From contig JAGAZO010000017.1 of NCBI GenBank assembly GCA_017940005.1, positions 230,155 through 294,154 on the forward strand: DNA of 64,000 nucleotides, given 5' to 3'. Each line of letters starts with the position of its first letter. The first letter of the stretch is position 1. Under the pieces are notes generated by a model. The model was not told where the DNA came from. It saw nothing but the letters and a program-made list of their open reading frames with translations, and searched no databases. A program made the translations under genes and the position numbers. This document shows, in pieces, positions 1 to 9,625 of this stretch. Source of the stretch: Treponema sp. GTDB taxonomy: Bacteria; Spirochaetota; Spirochaetia; Treponematales; Treponemataceae.

Positions 1-439
1 TACCGCCTGATAAATCAAGACCGAGCTTTACAGAGTTTTCATAATATTTTTTCGCCTTGAGGATTGTATCGCGGTAATGAGCTTGTATTGCGTCAAGAAA
101 TTCTTGTTCATTGTAAAAGGCATTGAGCACGTCGCTTTTTGTAAGCGGTGCAGGCGCTTTCATACCCATATTTTTATAATTTTTCTTAACAACTTTTTCA
201 AGCCATGCATATGATGCATCCAATGGCGCAGAACCATCTGTACGCGCGCTTGCAGTAAACTCACGCATATCTTCAGAAGCGCGTACTGTTGCATAATCTT
301 TTATGTTTTGCAACGAGTTGAGCGCAAGCGCCTGCATTTCTTTAGGCGTTCGATAATACCAGCTTATCGATGGCCATAAAAACAAAAAACAAACAGCCAG
401 TACAGCAAGAAGAATCACAAAACGAGTGCGTTTATTCAT
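1..439 (-). CDS. secD: Protein translocase subunit SecD, N-terminal part (continues past the window's left edge)
   Basis: Partial gene: about 146 N-terminal residues are visible. It starts with a basic tip and one long hydrophobic segment (about residues 5-24, ending near FLFLWPSISWYY), the typical first transmembrane helix of SecD. The visible part ends in LGLDLSGG, matching the conserved LGLDLxGG motif that opens the periplasmic region. SecD works with SecF and YajC in the inner membrane to drive late steps of Sec-dependent export. It lies 18 bases downstream of yajC on the same strand, the usual yajC-secD order, so co-transcription is likely. The ATG at 439 begins the hydrophobic anchor. 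Recognition rests on motif, topology and synteny; the rest is outside the window. Confidence 0.9.
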   Translation of the reverse strand, partial: MNKRTRFVILLAVLAVCFLFLWPSISWYYRTPKEMQALALNSLQNIKDYATVRASEDMREFTASARTDGSAPLDASYAWLEKVVKKNYKNMGMKAPAPLTKSDVLNAFYNEQEFLDAIQAHYRDTILKAKKYYENSVKLGLDLSGG

Positions 440-457
440 TTTGATTTCCCCGATTTA

Positions 458-868
458 TTATTTTTTTTCTGATGCGTTTTGGACAGTTTCGTCAGAAGAT
501 TTTTTTGCATCTTTTTTGTCTTTTGGCGCTTCAGCAACAGGATTGTCAACTCCCGCAATGGCGCTTCGAGAAAATTCAAGTTTCGTAGTATCATCTACTT
601 TAACAACAACTGTTTTTTCTTTTACCGAAGCTATAACACCATGAATGCCACCGATAGTCACCACTTTATCGCCTTTTTTGAGCGCATCGAGCATACGTTG
701 CGTTTCTTTTTGCTTTTTGTTTTGCGGCCGAATGAGAAAAAAATAAAAAATTGCGATAAGGACGACCATCATGATTATCGATGATGAGAAACCCGCTGTC
801 GTTGATTGCCCGCCAGTAGCAGACGATGCCGTACCTGCAGCACCCATTAAAAACGGAATAAATGACAT
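458..868 (-). CDS. yajC: Preprotein translocase subunit YajC
   Basis: 136-residue accessory subunit of the SecDF-YajC complex. It has a short Gly/Ala/Ser-rich N-terminus, one membrane helix (about residues 31-47, MMVVLIAIFYFFLIRPQNKK), then the conserved RPQxKxxK stretch and a small soluble domain with KKGDKVVTIGGIHG, all hallmarks of YajC. The C-terminus is a charged Lys/Asp/Ser tail. The reading frame is open further upstream (to 949), but the ATG at 868 is preceded by AGGAAGG at good spacing and gives a protein of normal family length, so I chose it. Directly upstream of secD in the same direction. Confidence 0.92.
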   Translation of the reverse strand: MSFIPFLMGAAGTASSATGGQSTTAGFSSSIIMMVVLIAIFYFFLIRPQNKKQKETQRMLDALKKGDKVVTIGGIHGVIASVKEKTVVVKVDDTTKLEFSRSAIAGVDNPVAEAPKDKKDAKKSSDETVQNASEKK

Positions 869-919
869 GGAAATATCCTTCCTGAAATTAATAAAATTTG
901 ACAAAATGCCAGTCATTAC

Positions 920-949
920 AGGATAACACAGGAACGGACAACAAGTCAA
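920..949 (-). promoter_or_regulatory. Candidate sigma70 promoter for yajC-secD
   Basis: On the minus strand TTGACT (949-944) is followed after 18 bases by TATCCT (925-920). Transcription would start about 50 bases before the yajC ATG, leaving room for the visible AGGAAGG ribosome site. The match is moderate. Confidence 0.4.
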
Positions 950-1012
950 TACATTCTCTGGGGCAACGACACCCCGCGTGGTTTCTTCGCCCCAGCCCCC
1001 ACTTCTTCCGCG

Positions 1013-2649
1013 CTATTTGAGCGCGACGCTCGTGCCGTCAAGTACAGCGTCGTATTTTTCAACATATGCAATTTTTCCGTCAAGGATGCCGAGCCGCACA
1101 ATCATGCTGTCTGTCGCGCCTGGCATCTCTTCCATGCCGTTGAACAAAAAATTGCCAAGACTGTACACTATCAAACTGTTGCCGCGCCACACAATCGGTT
1201 GGAGCACGTGCGGGTGGCTTCCAAATACAACATCTGCCCCTGCGTCGCAAAACGATTCGTACAGCTCGCGCTGCGCTTTTGTCGGCGCAAAGCGATACTC
1301 CTCGCCGCCGTGCACATTCACAATGACAAAATTGCCAGCAGCTTTTTCCTGCGCAATGCGCGTCAAAAGCTCATCGCTCTGCCACAAAATGCCCGCGCGC
1401 GTTTCTGTCGCAGTCGCAGCTGTCCTGCCGTTAAAGCCAGAACGCTCAACAGGATATGCGCCGCATGAAATAATCGCAAACGTCGTGCCGCCAATCGCAG
1501 TATGATAAAACTGTTTCGCTTCATCTGCATTATACCCCGCGCCGCTTGTTGGAATGTCGTACTTGCGCAATGCTGCAAGCGTGTCTTTAAATCCTGCCTC
1601 GCCGTAATCGTAGCAGTGATTGTTCGCCTGCATAAGATACGTGAATCCTGCCTGCTTTAAAAACGGCAGCACTGCTTCTTTGAATTAAACGTATACGTTT
1701 TTGTCGCGTTGTTCCATGAATCTGTCACAACGCCTTCAAGGTTTCCGATTGTGATGTCGTTTTTTTGCAGCACGGGAAGTGTCGTGCCGAACACTTTTGC
1801 AAGTCCGTCTTTTTGCCGTATTAAAATGTCTTCAATGCCGCGCGCCACCATTATGTCGCCGACGCTTGCAACAAAGACAGGCGCATCAATTCGTGTAGGC
1901 GCATTGCGGCGTACACGCGCATTGCTTTGTACGATGACATCGCTTTGCAACAGCTTGTCGCCTGTAGTAAACTCGTCGTCTGCAAACAGCGCACCATTAG
2001 TTTTTGCGATGCGTTCTCCAAATGCCGCCTCACACCACGCGTGCACGTCGTCTGCAATTTTCTCTGCATACACTGCGCACACAGCATATGTTGTCTGATA
2101 AAGCGCATAGCCGTCCTCGCCCGCGTACACGCCTTCAACAGGGAGCGCACGGCTCCCTTCAGGAATTGAGTGCGCATCTGCAAATGAAATGCTTACGCTA
2201 GGAGAAAGCACTGAATTCGTCTTTGCGCCCTCGTTCTCAAAATCTGCTTTTACTGTAGGCAAAATCGCTTTAGTGGCGAGCGCATAATATGTTTCGTTTG
2301 CATGACGTGCGCTTGCAACAAGCGGCAGTTCTGTCTTAACAAAAATGCGCGCGGCAGTCACGTGAATTGCACCGAAAAAATGCACTGCGACAGAATCAGT
2401 CTCTCGCATGAATGCAAACGCATATTTTTTTGATGCATGTGCTTCTTTAATTCGCGCCTCGTACTGCTCATACAGCTCGTCGCAGACACGCACGCAGTAG
2501 CGCACAGGACGGAATGCGCGAAGCACGAGGACGAGCAGCACAATGACCGCACATGCTGCGACTGACAGCAGCACAGTTTTCGCGCTCGAATCTTTTTGCA
2601 TAAGTTTTTTAACACATGCGTTGTTTTTTATATTTTGTATCATATGCAT
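1013..2649 (-). pseudogene. CapA/PgsA-family metallophosphoesterase-like protein, broken by a one-base frameshift
   Basis: Two adjacent minus-strand frames together make one CapA-family protein (family of poly-gamma-glutamate synthesis CapA, calcineurin-like fold). Frame one (2649 to about 1684) has an N-terminal signal anchor (about residues 27-45), a long extracytoplasmic region and the family opening VASVGDIMVARGIE followed by GNLEGVVTD. Frame two (about 1684 to 1013) continues with NNHCYDYGEAGF, NVHGGEEYRF, GSHPHVLQP and YSLGNFLF, in the right order for the family. Joining them needs one extra T near 1684-1686, which would give FNFKEAVLPFLKQAGF. The ATG at 2649 overlaps the upstream stop as TAATG. 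It is either a genuine pseudogene, a phase-variable indel or a sequencing error; the base run is short (TT), so slippage is not strongly favoured. Confidence 0.75.
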
Positions 2650-4409
2650 TACTTTATAAGCTCCGAAAGCTCGTCGTTGCGGCGACGCATTGCAGTGTTA
2701 TTTGGATTGAGCGCAACAACTTGCCGAAGATAGTACTGTGCACGTCGATAATCGCTTCTTGCATAATAAATTTCGTACAAGCGAAAAAGCGCATCGCTGT
2801 TGCGCGGGTTTGCAATAAGGCTTGAACGCAAATCAGCAAGCGACTCTTCCTGTGTTGCAACGAGAAAACTGCGTTGATAGTAAAAAAAACTTTTCATATA
2901 AGAGTTTGCTTGACCCAGTTGCGCATTGATAAGTGAACGAGCTTGCGCCGTTCTACCTGTGCGTACGAGCACGAGTACATAAGACTGAAGCACATCTTCA
3001 TCGTCGGGGCTTGCAGCATACAGCGGTGCAATCAAATTCCATGCTTCATCGTTCCGCTTTGTTTCAAGGCAAATACGTATGTGCGTAAAAATATCGATAC
3101 TAGAATTGCTCTGACGCATAAGCGCCTTGCTCGACGTATATGCGCTTTCCCAACTGCCGTTCTGCATCATTCCTTCTATTTCGTAACGGCGCGCTTCGTT
3201 GTTTTCCGCATCAATGGCAAGAACAGCCTGCGCAAATTCTTCTGACGTTTTTCCTGCGAGCGGCGCACCTGTAGCAGAAGAAAGGCGCGCGGCAAAGAGC
3301 AACACCTCAATATCGTTTGGATAACGGGCAAGCGCGTTTTCTATAGTTGCAACGGCAGCATTCACATTTTTACTCCAGTCGTTTTGAACATGCGCGCGCA
3401 GCAACAAATAATCGCGAGATGTAGTATCCTGCCGTGAATACACATCGAGCAATGACACAGCACGGATATAATCGCCCTTTTCCGCCAAGATGCGCGCACG
3501 GAATAACACATACTCCAAATCGTTCGGGGTTTGCTGCAATACGCGCGCTACATACTCTTCAGCAGCAGAAAAATTATTAAGCGCAAAAGAAGTTTCAGCA
3601 CATAATTTCAACACGCGTATATTGTTTGGATAGCGCGAATGCAACGCGTCTGCGATGGTGAACGCTTCGCTCATGCGATTAAGCGCTTTGAGGCAACTTG
3701 CATGAGCAAACGAAGTCTCAAGCGTAGCTGGAGAAGACTGCACCGCTTGCACAAAATAGGCAAGCGCTTCTTCTGCGCGGTCAGTTTTTTGATACAACAA
3801 TCCGAGTAAATAATTTGCAAGCGTAGACTGCGGGCGAATCGAGCGCCCTGCAAGCAGCGCTTGCTCCGCAGGCACAGCATAACTGGATACAGTACTGTCA
3901 TTGATAACAACGAGCGACGGCAGCACGAGTGTAAAAAAATCAACATTGCCAGTACTCAAATCGTAAATGCCTTTGCGCACGGAATCTATTGCGCCTAGAT
4001 ACGGCGTTTCCTCTGTCACGGTAGGAGTGTCCCATTCAACACGTTCTGACGGCCACGCTATTCTCATAACGTCTGCAAGCAATGAAAGCAGTACTTTTTC
4101 CGTCTCAGTATAATTGAGTTCAGGTTTTCGCAAAAGTGACACCGCTAATCGAATTGATTCAGGGGAACCGTTTTCCGCTGCTTCCATGATAGCTGAATCA
4201 ATACGCGAAAAATACGTGCGGGTAGTTCTTTTAGGTATAGCAATAGCAATTGATGTACCGCCAAGCGAAGTTGTTGCATCAGTCGATTTAGCTGCTGCCT
4301 CACGTGCAGCTGTTTTGCCTGTAGATGCACATGAACCGCAAGCAAAAAGTACAAACAGCAAAACTATGAGAAACATTGAATATGCACGGAGCTTTTTGAA
4401 CACACGCAC
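2649..4409 (-). CDS. TPR-repeat lipoprotein
   Basis: 586 residues. N-terminal basic tip plus hydrophobic core ending at LLFVLFACGSCAS, with cysteines placed as in spirochaetal lipoboxes, so probably an exported lipoprotein. The rest is helical repeat: TPR-like units are clear at about 200-240 (ANYLLGLLYQKTDRAEEALAY), 270-300 and again near the C-terminus (DALFRLYEIYYARSDYRRAQ, then LRQVVALNPNN). No catalytic motif is visible; such proteins usually scaffold envelope complexes. The start is GTG at 4409 with AAAGG nine bases upstream. It follows the small membrane protein by 6 bases and overlaps the CapA-like gene by TAATG, so the three probably form one operon. Confidence 0.8.
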   Translation of the reverse strand: MRVFKKLRAYSMFLIVLLFVLFACGSCASTGKTAAREAAAKSTDATTSLGGTSIAIAIPKRTTRTYFSRIDSAIMEAAENGSPESIRLAVSLLRKPELNYTETEKVLLSLLADVMRIAWPSERVEWDTPTVTEETPYLGAIDSVRKGIYDLSTGNVDFFTLVLPSLVVINDSTVSSYAVPAEQALLAGRSIRPQSTLANYLLGLLYQKTDRAEEALAYFVQAVQSSPATLETSFAHASCLKALNRMSEAFTIADALHSRYPNNIRVLKLCAETSFALNNFSAAEEYVARVLQQTPNDLEYVLFRARILAEKGDYIRAVSLLDVYSRQDTTSRDYLLLRAHVQNDWSKNVNAAVATIENALARYPNDIEVLLFAARLSSATGAPLAGKTSEEFAQAVLAIDAENNEARRYEIEGMMQNGSWESAYTSSKALMRQSNSSIDIFTHIRICLETKRNDEAWNLIAPLYAASPDDEDVLQSYVLVLVRTGRTAQARSLINAQLGQANSYMKSFFYYQRSFLVATQEESLADLRSSLIANPRNSDALFRLYEIYYARSDYRRAQYYLRQVVALNPNNTAMRRRNDELSELIK

Positions 4410-4415
4410 AGATTA

Positions 4416-5009
4416 TTACCTTTGCTCAAAAATATCATCGTCTATTTCATCAACTTCGTCTTCAACATAAAACTGATGATATTTCTGTTGCAATAAAAAC
4501 AGTATGACCATGAACGCACCGCATGCGATAAGTCCAAATGGTCCAAAAATGAGAATAAAACTTTTAAATGACACATGGACTACATGGAATGAAAAAAGTA
4601 AAAATAAAAATCCCAGCAACGCAAGAGAAACAGACGGAAACACATACGCCACAAGCATTTTGCGTTTTCCATAATAACTGGAGACGAATAGCGCAATTGC
4701 TGCAAACACAACTATTGACGGCCACCATTCTTTCATCGTATACGAAATAACGTCATTAACGACGAGCGCACAAAAAATGCCACACAAGCTGAAAAATAGG
4801 CCGAAAAAAAGATGATAGGCATTGCGTGTAAAAGCCATAGTAAAAAACAAAAACACGGCTCCACAAAACATGCAGACAATCGGCCACAACACCATAACAA
4901 TGCTGTCAGCAATATTGTATGATAGCGTGAATAAAAGAAACCCCGCTATAATCAAAACCATGCCGAGTGCAAGAATCATATCATAGAAACGCAAACTATA
5001 TTTTCTCAT
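4416..5009 (-). CDS. Small polytopic membrane protein of unknown function
   Basis: 197 residues, nearly all hydrophobic. About six membrane segments can be seen (roughly residues 10-28, 33-58, 66-84, 93-112, 118-142, 150-175), followed by an acidic C-terminal tail (EDEVDEIDDD). No family motif is recognised; length and pattern recall small LiaI/DUF-type membrane proteins, but this is only resemblance. First gene of a three-gene minus-strand operon. A -10-like TATAAG lies 5 bases before the ATG, so the message would be leaderless or nearly so. Confidence 0.75.
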   Translation of the reverse strand: MRKYSLRFYDMILALGMVLIIAGFLLFTLSYNIADSIVMVLWPIVCMFCGAVFLFFTMAFTRNAYHLFFGLFFSLCGIFCALVVNDVISYTMKEWWPSIVVFAAIALFVSSYYGKRKMLVAYVFPSVSLALLGFLFLLFSFHVVHVSFKSFILIFGPFGLIACGAFMVILFLLQQKYHQFYVEDEVDEIDDDIFEQR

Positions 5010-5014
5010 TGCAC

Positions 5015-5020
5015 CTTATA
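5015..5020 (-). promoter_or_regulatory. -10 box immediately before the 4416-5009 gene
   Basis: TATAAG on the minus strand, 5 bases before the ATG at 5009. No convincing -35 hexamer; AAGACG lies 17 bases upstream. Placement agrees with the other close-spaced -10 boxes in this window. Confidence 0.45.
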
Positions 5021-5041
5021 GAATACACTTTAAACACCGTC

Positions 5042-5071
5042 TTGCCAATAACTCCCTGTCCATGTTACAGT
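5042..5071 (+). promoter_or_regulatory. Candidate promoter of the 5079 gene
   Basis: TTGCCA (5042-5047), 18-base spacer, TACAGT (5066-5071), then 7 bases to the ATG at 5079. No Shine-Dalgarno fits between -10 and ATG. Confidence 0.4.
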
Positions 5072-5078
5072 AAAAAAC

Positions 5079-6122
5079 ATGGCAAAACACATTGCTTTTT
5101 TGACACTTGCACTCTTTTTCGCTACTGTCTCAACTTCCTGCACAATGCATGGTACAACGACACAATCAATAGAAAAAGAGCAGCAACAACTCAAAGCGCT
5201 TCTCAAAAATGAAACACGTAATTCGGGCAGTCGATACGCAATTGTAAATCAAATTGCAAATAATATGCTCACGATGCACGATTATCAATCCGCTATTCTC
5301 TTTCTCACCGATTGGGTACAAAAGCATCCCAGCGATGCATATAATTCCTATTGGCTGCTCATGACTGCATATGCGTATCTTTCCATAAATGCAGAACCGT
5401 TTGCAGAATATTATTTTGACCGCATATTTCGCCAATATCCCGACTTACTTGTCAAAGGGCAATCTGTACATTTTTTATGCTTACGCAACCTTATCCAAAT
5501 CAGCAAAGTTCCGTCAAAACGCATAAAATATTTCAATGAAATAATAAATCGTTTTCCATCTGACGTAAGTACGACAGAATTATATTTGCGCCGCGCCCTT
5601 GAATATGAAAAAGACAATGATTGGGAACCAGCTCTTCGTTCATTTGCGTTATTTCTTGCACAACCAGATGCTTCTACAATCCAAATCGCAGGAGAACCGA
5701 ACGCATACAATGAAGCGCGGCAACTCGTTGATTTTAATAATTCTTCAAAAGACTGGACGTTTGAAACACTTGAATCACTTGAACGTTCTGTAAAATCAGC
5801 AATACGGAATTATGACTGGCGTGCGCTCGACAGCTATCGCGCAAAAATTAATTTCTTTTACATGTCGTGGAATCAAGATGCAACAGACCCGAATTCACAG
5901 CAGGAATTTTCAATGCGTCTTTATATGCGGGGACAACCAATTTCATATAGCGACAAACTTGAAATGGGCACAACGCCTAACGAAGCATATCTGCGCACGC
6001 GTGGTTGGAGTCAATATGCGCCGGTGTGGTATTTCTATTTTCGCAGGGTAAACTTCCCTATTGACCAAGCGATACACAGCACGTGGGAATGGGCAGGCAT
6101 TTACATAGGTGAACGGCTGTGA
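5079..6122 (+). CDS. TPR-containing lipoprotein
   Basis: 347 residues. Signal sequence of about 20 residues ending in VSTSCTMHG, a plausible lipobox with Cys21. The mature part has TPR-like helical hairpins (MLTMHDYQSAILFLTDWVQK; then YFDRIFRQYPD; then RALEYEKDNDWEPALRSFAL), resembling BamD/YfiO-type or other outer-membrane-assembly TPR proteins, but without diagnostic motifs. The C-terminal 120 residues are rich in aromatic residues. It overlaps the following lytic transglycosylase by GTGA, so the two are translationally coupled, pointing to a role in the cell envelope. Confidence 0.75.
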   Translation: MAKHIAFLTLALFFATVSTSCTMHGTTTQSIEKEQQQLKALLKNETRNSGSRYAIVNQIANNMLTMHDYQSAILFLTDWVQKHPSDAYNSYWLLMTAYAYLSINAEPFAEYYFDRIFRQYPDLLVKGQSVHFLCLRNLIQISKVPSKRIKYFNEIINRFPSDVSTTELYLRRALEYEKDNDWEPALRSFALFLAQPDASTIQIAGEPNAYNEARQLVDFNNSSKDWTFETLESLERSVKSAIRNYDWRALDSYRAKINFFYMSWNQDATDPNSQQEFSMRLYMRGQPISYSDKLEMGTTPNEAYLRTRGWSQYAPVWYFYFRRVNFPIDQAIHSTWEWAGIYIGERL

Positions 6123-7336
6123 CAAAGCTGCAGCGGCTTATGTGCGTCGCACTTGCATGCGCTACATGCACCTCGTATATTTTTTCCGATGAGCATGAAA
6201 AAATCGATGCAATCTCACAAAACGCGCAAACACATGTAGAGCCCATACGTGAACAGCCGCTGCAAAATAACACAGATTCACGCAGTGAACTTGACACTGC
6301 TGCAATACAAAGCGCTGAAACAGTTGTACCAATATTGCCAAACAGCGAAATGCCGCTTCCCATCAAATATGAGCAGCTCGACATACCGGGTGCAGAGCAT
6401 GCACTTGTTGAACGCTTCCGCGAATATTATCTTTCGGAACGTGCGCTCAAATGGCTGCATCAAGTGCTTGAAGATGGAGAACAGTTGCGCTTGTATGTGC
6501 GCAGAAAACTCAAAGAACAAAACATGCCGTCAACGCTTGAATATCTTCCCGTTGTTGAATCAAATTACAGCACAACGGCGCGCTCAAAAAGCGGGGCTAC
6601 AGGGCTTTGGCAGTTTATGGCAAACAGCACGCATCCGTATCTCATGCACACCGATTTCGTAGACGAGCGACTTGATCCGTGGAGAGCAACAGAAGCAGCA
6701 CTTTCTAAACTTCAAGAGAATTTCAATATATTCCACGATTGGCCGCTCGCGATTGCAGCGTACAACTGTGGAACAGGCGCAATGTCTCGCATATTAGCAA
6801 AAAATCCAGGCAAAGATTTTTGGTACCTCGCAGCAAATGGTTTACTCAGAACAGAAACTGCGCAATACGTGCCAAAACTGCTTGCAATCGCCGATGTCGC
6901 CGAAAATAGCGCGTACTATGCTGTTACACTTCCTTCTGCAAAAAATGAAAACGGCAACGACACAAATCCGCGCGCAGGATATTTTGACTACGTTGAAGTC
7001 AATGGCGCTATCTCTATCAAGCGTTTGGCGCATGAGCTCCGCATTGATGAAGATACATTGCTCTGGCTTAATTCTGCACTCATCAAGGGCATTACGCCGC
7101 CAACAGGCTCGTGGAAAATACGGGTGCCTGAAGGAATGGCGCAAGCTGCGCGTGTTGCATTGACAGCAGTCGAACCGTATCGTTTTCAAACGCGTTATGC
7201 AGTTTCTGTCGGTGATTCGCTTTGGTCAATCGCAAAAAAATTTGACACGACAGTCGCTGCTCTCTGCGAGGTAAACGACATACGGGAAAATGCCATTTTG
7301 CAGATTGGAAAAATTCTCTACATACCTGCAAAATAA
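6119..7336 (+). CDS. Membrane-bound lytic murein transglycosylase (MltD-like; SLT plus LysM)
   Basis: 405 residues, GTG start overlapping the upstream stop (GTGA). Signal peptide about residues 1-20. The SLT catalytic domain (about 100-260) has LEYLPVVESNYSTTARSKSG with the catalytic Glu in VESNY, then GATGLWQFM and AIAAYNCGTGAM, the family signatures. One C-terminal LysM peptidoglycan-binding module (YAVSVGDSLWSIAKKFDTTV, ending ILYIPAK) follows a middle domain that resembles a degenerate LysM-type segment. It cleaves glycan strands of peptidoglycan with formation of 1,6-anhydro-muropeptides. It sits with a TPR lipoprotein and an OmpA-family protein in an envelope-maintenance cluster. Confidence 0.9.
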   Translation: MTKLQRLMCVALACATCTSYIFSDEHEKIDAISQNAQTHVEPIREQPLQNNTDSRSELDTAAIQSAETVVPILPNSEMPLPIKYEQLDIPGAEHALVERFREYYLSERALKWLHQVLEDGEQLRLYVRRKLKEQNMPSTLEYLPVVESNYSTTARSKSGATGLWQFMANSTHPYLMHTDFVDERLDPWRATEAALSKLQENFNIFHDWPLAIAAYNCGTGAMSRILAKNPGKDFWYLAANGLLRTETAQYVPKLLAIADVAENSAYYAVTLPSAKNENGNDTNPRAGYFDYVEVNGAISIKRLAHELRIDEDTLLWLNSALIKGITPPTGSWKIRVPEGMAQAARVALTAVEPYRFQTRYAVSVGDSLWSIAKKFDTTVAALCEVNDIRENAILQIGKILYIPAK

Positions 7337-7396
7337 GCCGATAATAGACACGTATCGATATATTCAAAGATACCGCTAAAAAGGCAAGGAATGGAT

Positions 7397-8803
7397 ATGC
7401 ACAAATTAATTCATAGCGCGGCATGCGTCTTATTCTTCTCGACAACGCTCTTTGCGCAACACAGCACTATGACTTCAACGAGCAGCATTGACTGGGCAAA
7501 ACAGCAATTCATTTCTCACGTTACGCTCGACACCGAAAAAGCGGGCATCATCATGCCGTCAGGAAGAAATGCTGCATCAGAAATGATGCACATCAAAATG
7601 CCTATTTTAATGAAAGACCCGCTATTTTCGCTCTGCATTGACAATTCTCATCAGCTTGGCGACTTAATTGCTGACAACACGCTCACGCTCAAGCAAATCA
7701 CCGATATTATAAATACAGGAAAAATAACGCCCGCAGTTTTCAAAAACGGCACGATGACAATGGAATTGACAAATAAAATCAATATAAACAATATAGGCCG
7801 CCTTCTTGTACGGCAAAAAAATCCATACGTGCCAAGAGAACCTATAGAATCCATTTCATCGCGTGCATACAGCGGCATTGTCATCGATGCGCGCGGAAAT
7901 CTGCCCGTACAAGGAGAATATGTCGAGAGCGCAGTGTCACCGTGTTTTTTTCCAAAAGTATGGAATGAAAATATGGATGTCGTCTATGAGCGCGACATGA
8001 TAGAATTTAACACTGCACAAAAAAATGGTATTGTGCTCTACAGCGCCACAGACAATTTTAACGCATACAGCAACAGAATAGGACACGACCCGCTGTATAT
8101 AAGAGCAAGCAAAGTGTATGGGCGCAACAGGACAGATCCTGTCATCAGTACGTCCGATGCATTGCGTATCCTTACCGTTGCTGAAAATCGCATGCTTTTG
8201 CAACAGGGCAAAGTTGTCATTCTGCTCGACGAAGACAACATCACTGGAAACATAGCCATTCCCAAAAAAGACAGCGCATATTATGCTTCGTACAATACAA
8301 TACGTCGTGAACTTGCAGAAAAAAAACCTGATGAGATTTCCCGTGATGATGATATTTTTCCCAATAACAACGTTTCCCCGTCAAACGACAAGCCATACAT
8401 TAACGTAAACGATGGACCGAATGGCATAACCATTCTCATGGAAAATCTAAAATTTCTTCCCGACTCTTCAGAACTGCTTCCATCAGAACAAGAACGCATT
8501 ACGCGCATTGCAAACAGCCTTAAAGAAATTGTGAAAAACAATGAATATACGATTTTAGTTGAAGGACACACAGCCGATGTTGGAAAGCCGCAAGGACAGA
8601 TGAATCTATCGATTGAACGTACGCGCACAATTATGAATGCGCTCATCAACGAAGGTATACCATCGACACTTTTTACGTACAGAGGATACGGTGGCACAAT
8701 GCCAGCCGCTTCAAACGATACGGAAGAAGGCAGAAAGCAAAACAGGCGCGTCATCATCACAGTAAGACCAAAAGCAATAACATACGTACAGTATGAGCAG
8801 TGA
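7397..8803 (+). CDS. OmpA-family C-terminal domain protein
   Basis: 468 residues. Signal peptide (MHKLIHSAACVLFFSTTLFA) with cleavage near Ala20. A long N-terminal part of unknown fold is followed by a C-terminal OmpA-like peptidoglycan-binding domain (about residues 345-460): LKFLPDSSELLPSEQERITR, VEGHTADVG, the LSIERTRTIMNALINEGI helix and GRKQNRRVIITV. These match the OmpA_C signature in order. It probably tethers the outer membrane or periplasmic structures to murein. An upstream ATG at 7391 exists, but AGGA sits 6 bases before the ATG at 7397, so I prefer 7397. It follows the lytic transglycosylase by about 60 bases. Confidence 0.85.
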   Translation: MHKLIHSAACVLFFSTTLFAQHSTMTSTSSIDWAKQQFISHVTLDTEKAGIIMPSGRNAASEMMHIKMPILMKDPLFSLCIDNSHQLGDLIADNTLTLKQITDIINTGKITPAVFKNGTMTMELTNKININNIGRLLVRQKNPYVPREPIESISSRAYSGIVIDARGNLPVQGEYVESAVSPCFFPKVWNENMDVVYERDMIEFNTAQKNGIVLYSATDNFNAYSNRIGHDPLYIRASKVYGRNRTDPVISTSDALRILTVAENRMLLQQGKVVILLDEDNITGNIAIPKKDSAYYASYNTIRRELAEKKPDEISRDDDIFPNNNVSPSNDKPYINVNDGPNGITILMENLKFLPDSSELLPSEQERITRIANSLKEIVKNNEYTILVEGHTADVGKPQGQMNLSIERTRTIMNALINEGIPSTLFTYRGYGGTMPAASNDTEEGRKQNRRVIITVRPKAITYVQYEQ

Positions 8804-8882
8804 TAATCCATGCCGTAAAAACTGTACAGATACGGCAAAGCGATAAAAGTACCACAAACATATCAAGCGAGGGAATGAAAAA

Positions 8883-9515
8883 ATGATGGCAGAAGAAAAA
8901 AGAAACAACAAACTTGGTCAGCAAATTGTCAAGGCACTGAAAGCACGACACTTTGACGCGTATTACTGCATCTCAAAAGAAGAGGCCAGTGACAAAATCA
9001 TGTCGCTTATTCCGGATAACAATGTTGTATCGTGGGGCGGCTCAACGACTATGGAGGAACTTGGAATTATCGAGCGTGTAAAGAAAACAAACACCGTGAT
9101 TGACCGAGCTGAAGCAAAATCGCCCGAAGAAAGAACAGAACTCATGCGCAAGGCACTCTTGTGTGATACCTATCTCATGAGCACGAACGCAATCACGGAA
9201 GATGGAGAACTTGTCAACATTGACGGAAATGGAAACCGCACCGCTGCCATGATGTTTGGTCCTAAAAATGTCATCATTGCATGTGGCATGAATAAAATAG
9301 TAAAAGACATACCCGCAGCAATTTCTCGCGCAAGAAATACTGCCGCTCCGATAAACGCAAACAGATTTGATGTTCAAACACCGTGCAACGCAACAGGCGT
9401 TTGCGCAGACTGTAAAAGCGCACAGAGCGTCTGCACGTATATTGTGCGTACACGGCTTTCAAAACCGCAAGGAAGAATAAAAGTCGTCTTAATCGGAGAA
9501 GCGCTTGGTTTTTAA
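8883..9515 (+). CDS. LUD-domain protein (LutB/LutC, DUF162 family)
   Basis: 210 residues, about the normal size of stand-alone LUD proteins. Visible family features: SWGGSTTMEELGI near residue 50, the TNAITEDGELVNIDGNGNRT stretch near 105-125, and VIIACGMNKIVKDI near 140. In LutABC, LUD proteins take part in lactate oxidation, but single-copy anaerobe versions like this have no assigned reaction. The C-terminal region has three Cys in CNATGVCADCKS that could bind metal. Start ATG at 8883 has GAGGGA upstream. It is convergent with the following redox gene, with no partner lut genes in the window. Confidence 0.85.
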   Translation: MMAEEKRNNKLGQQIVKALKARHFDAYYCISKEEASDKIMSLIPDNNVVSWGGSTTMEELGIIERVKKTNTVIDRAEAKSPEERTELMRKALLCDTYLMSTNAITEDGELVNIDGNGNRTAAMMFGPKNVIIACGMNKIVKDIPAAISRARNTAAPINANRFDVQTPCNATGVCADCKSAQSVCTYIVRTRLSKPQGRIKVVLIGEALGF

Positions 9516-9625
9516 TAATTAGCGAGCTGCATTCCGTTGCAACGAAAAGCACGACATGCAGCATTGCTATTTCACTGCCACAGCACAAAACGCGCACACA
9601 GCAAAAACTAACGCGCAGTCTGCCA

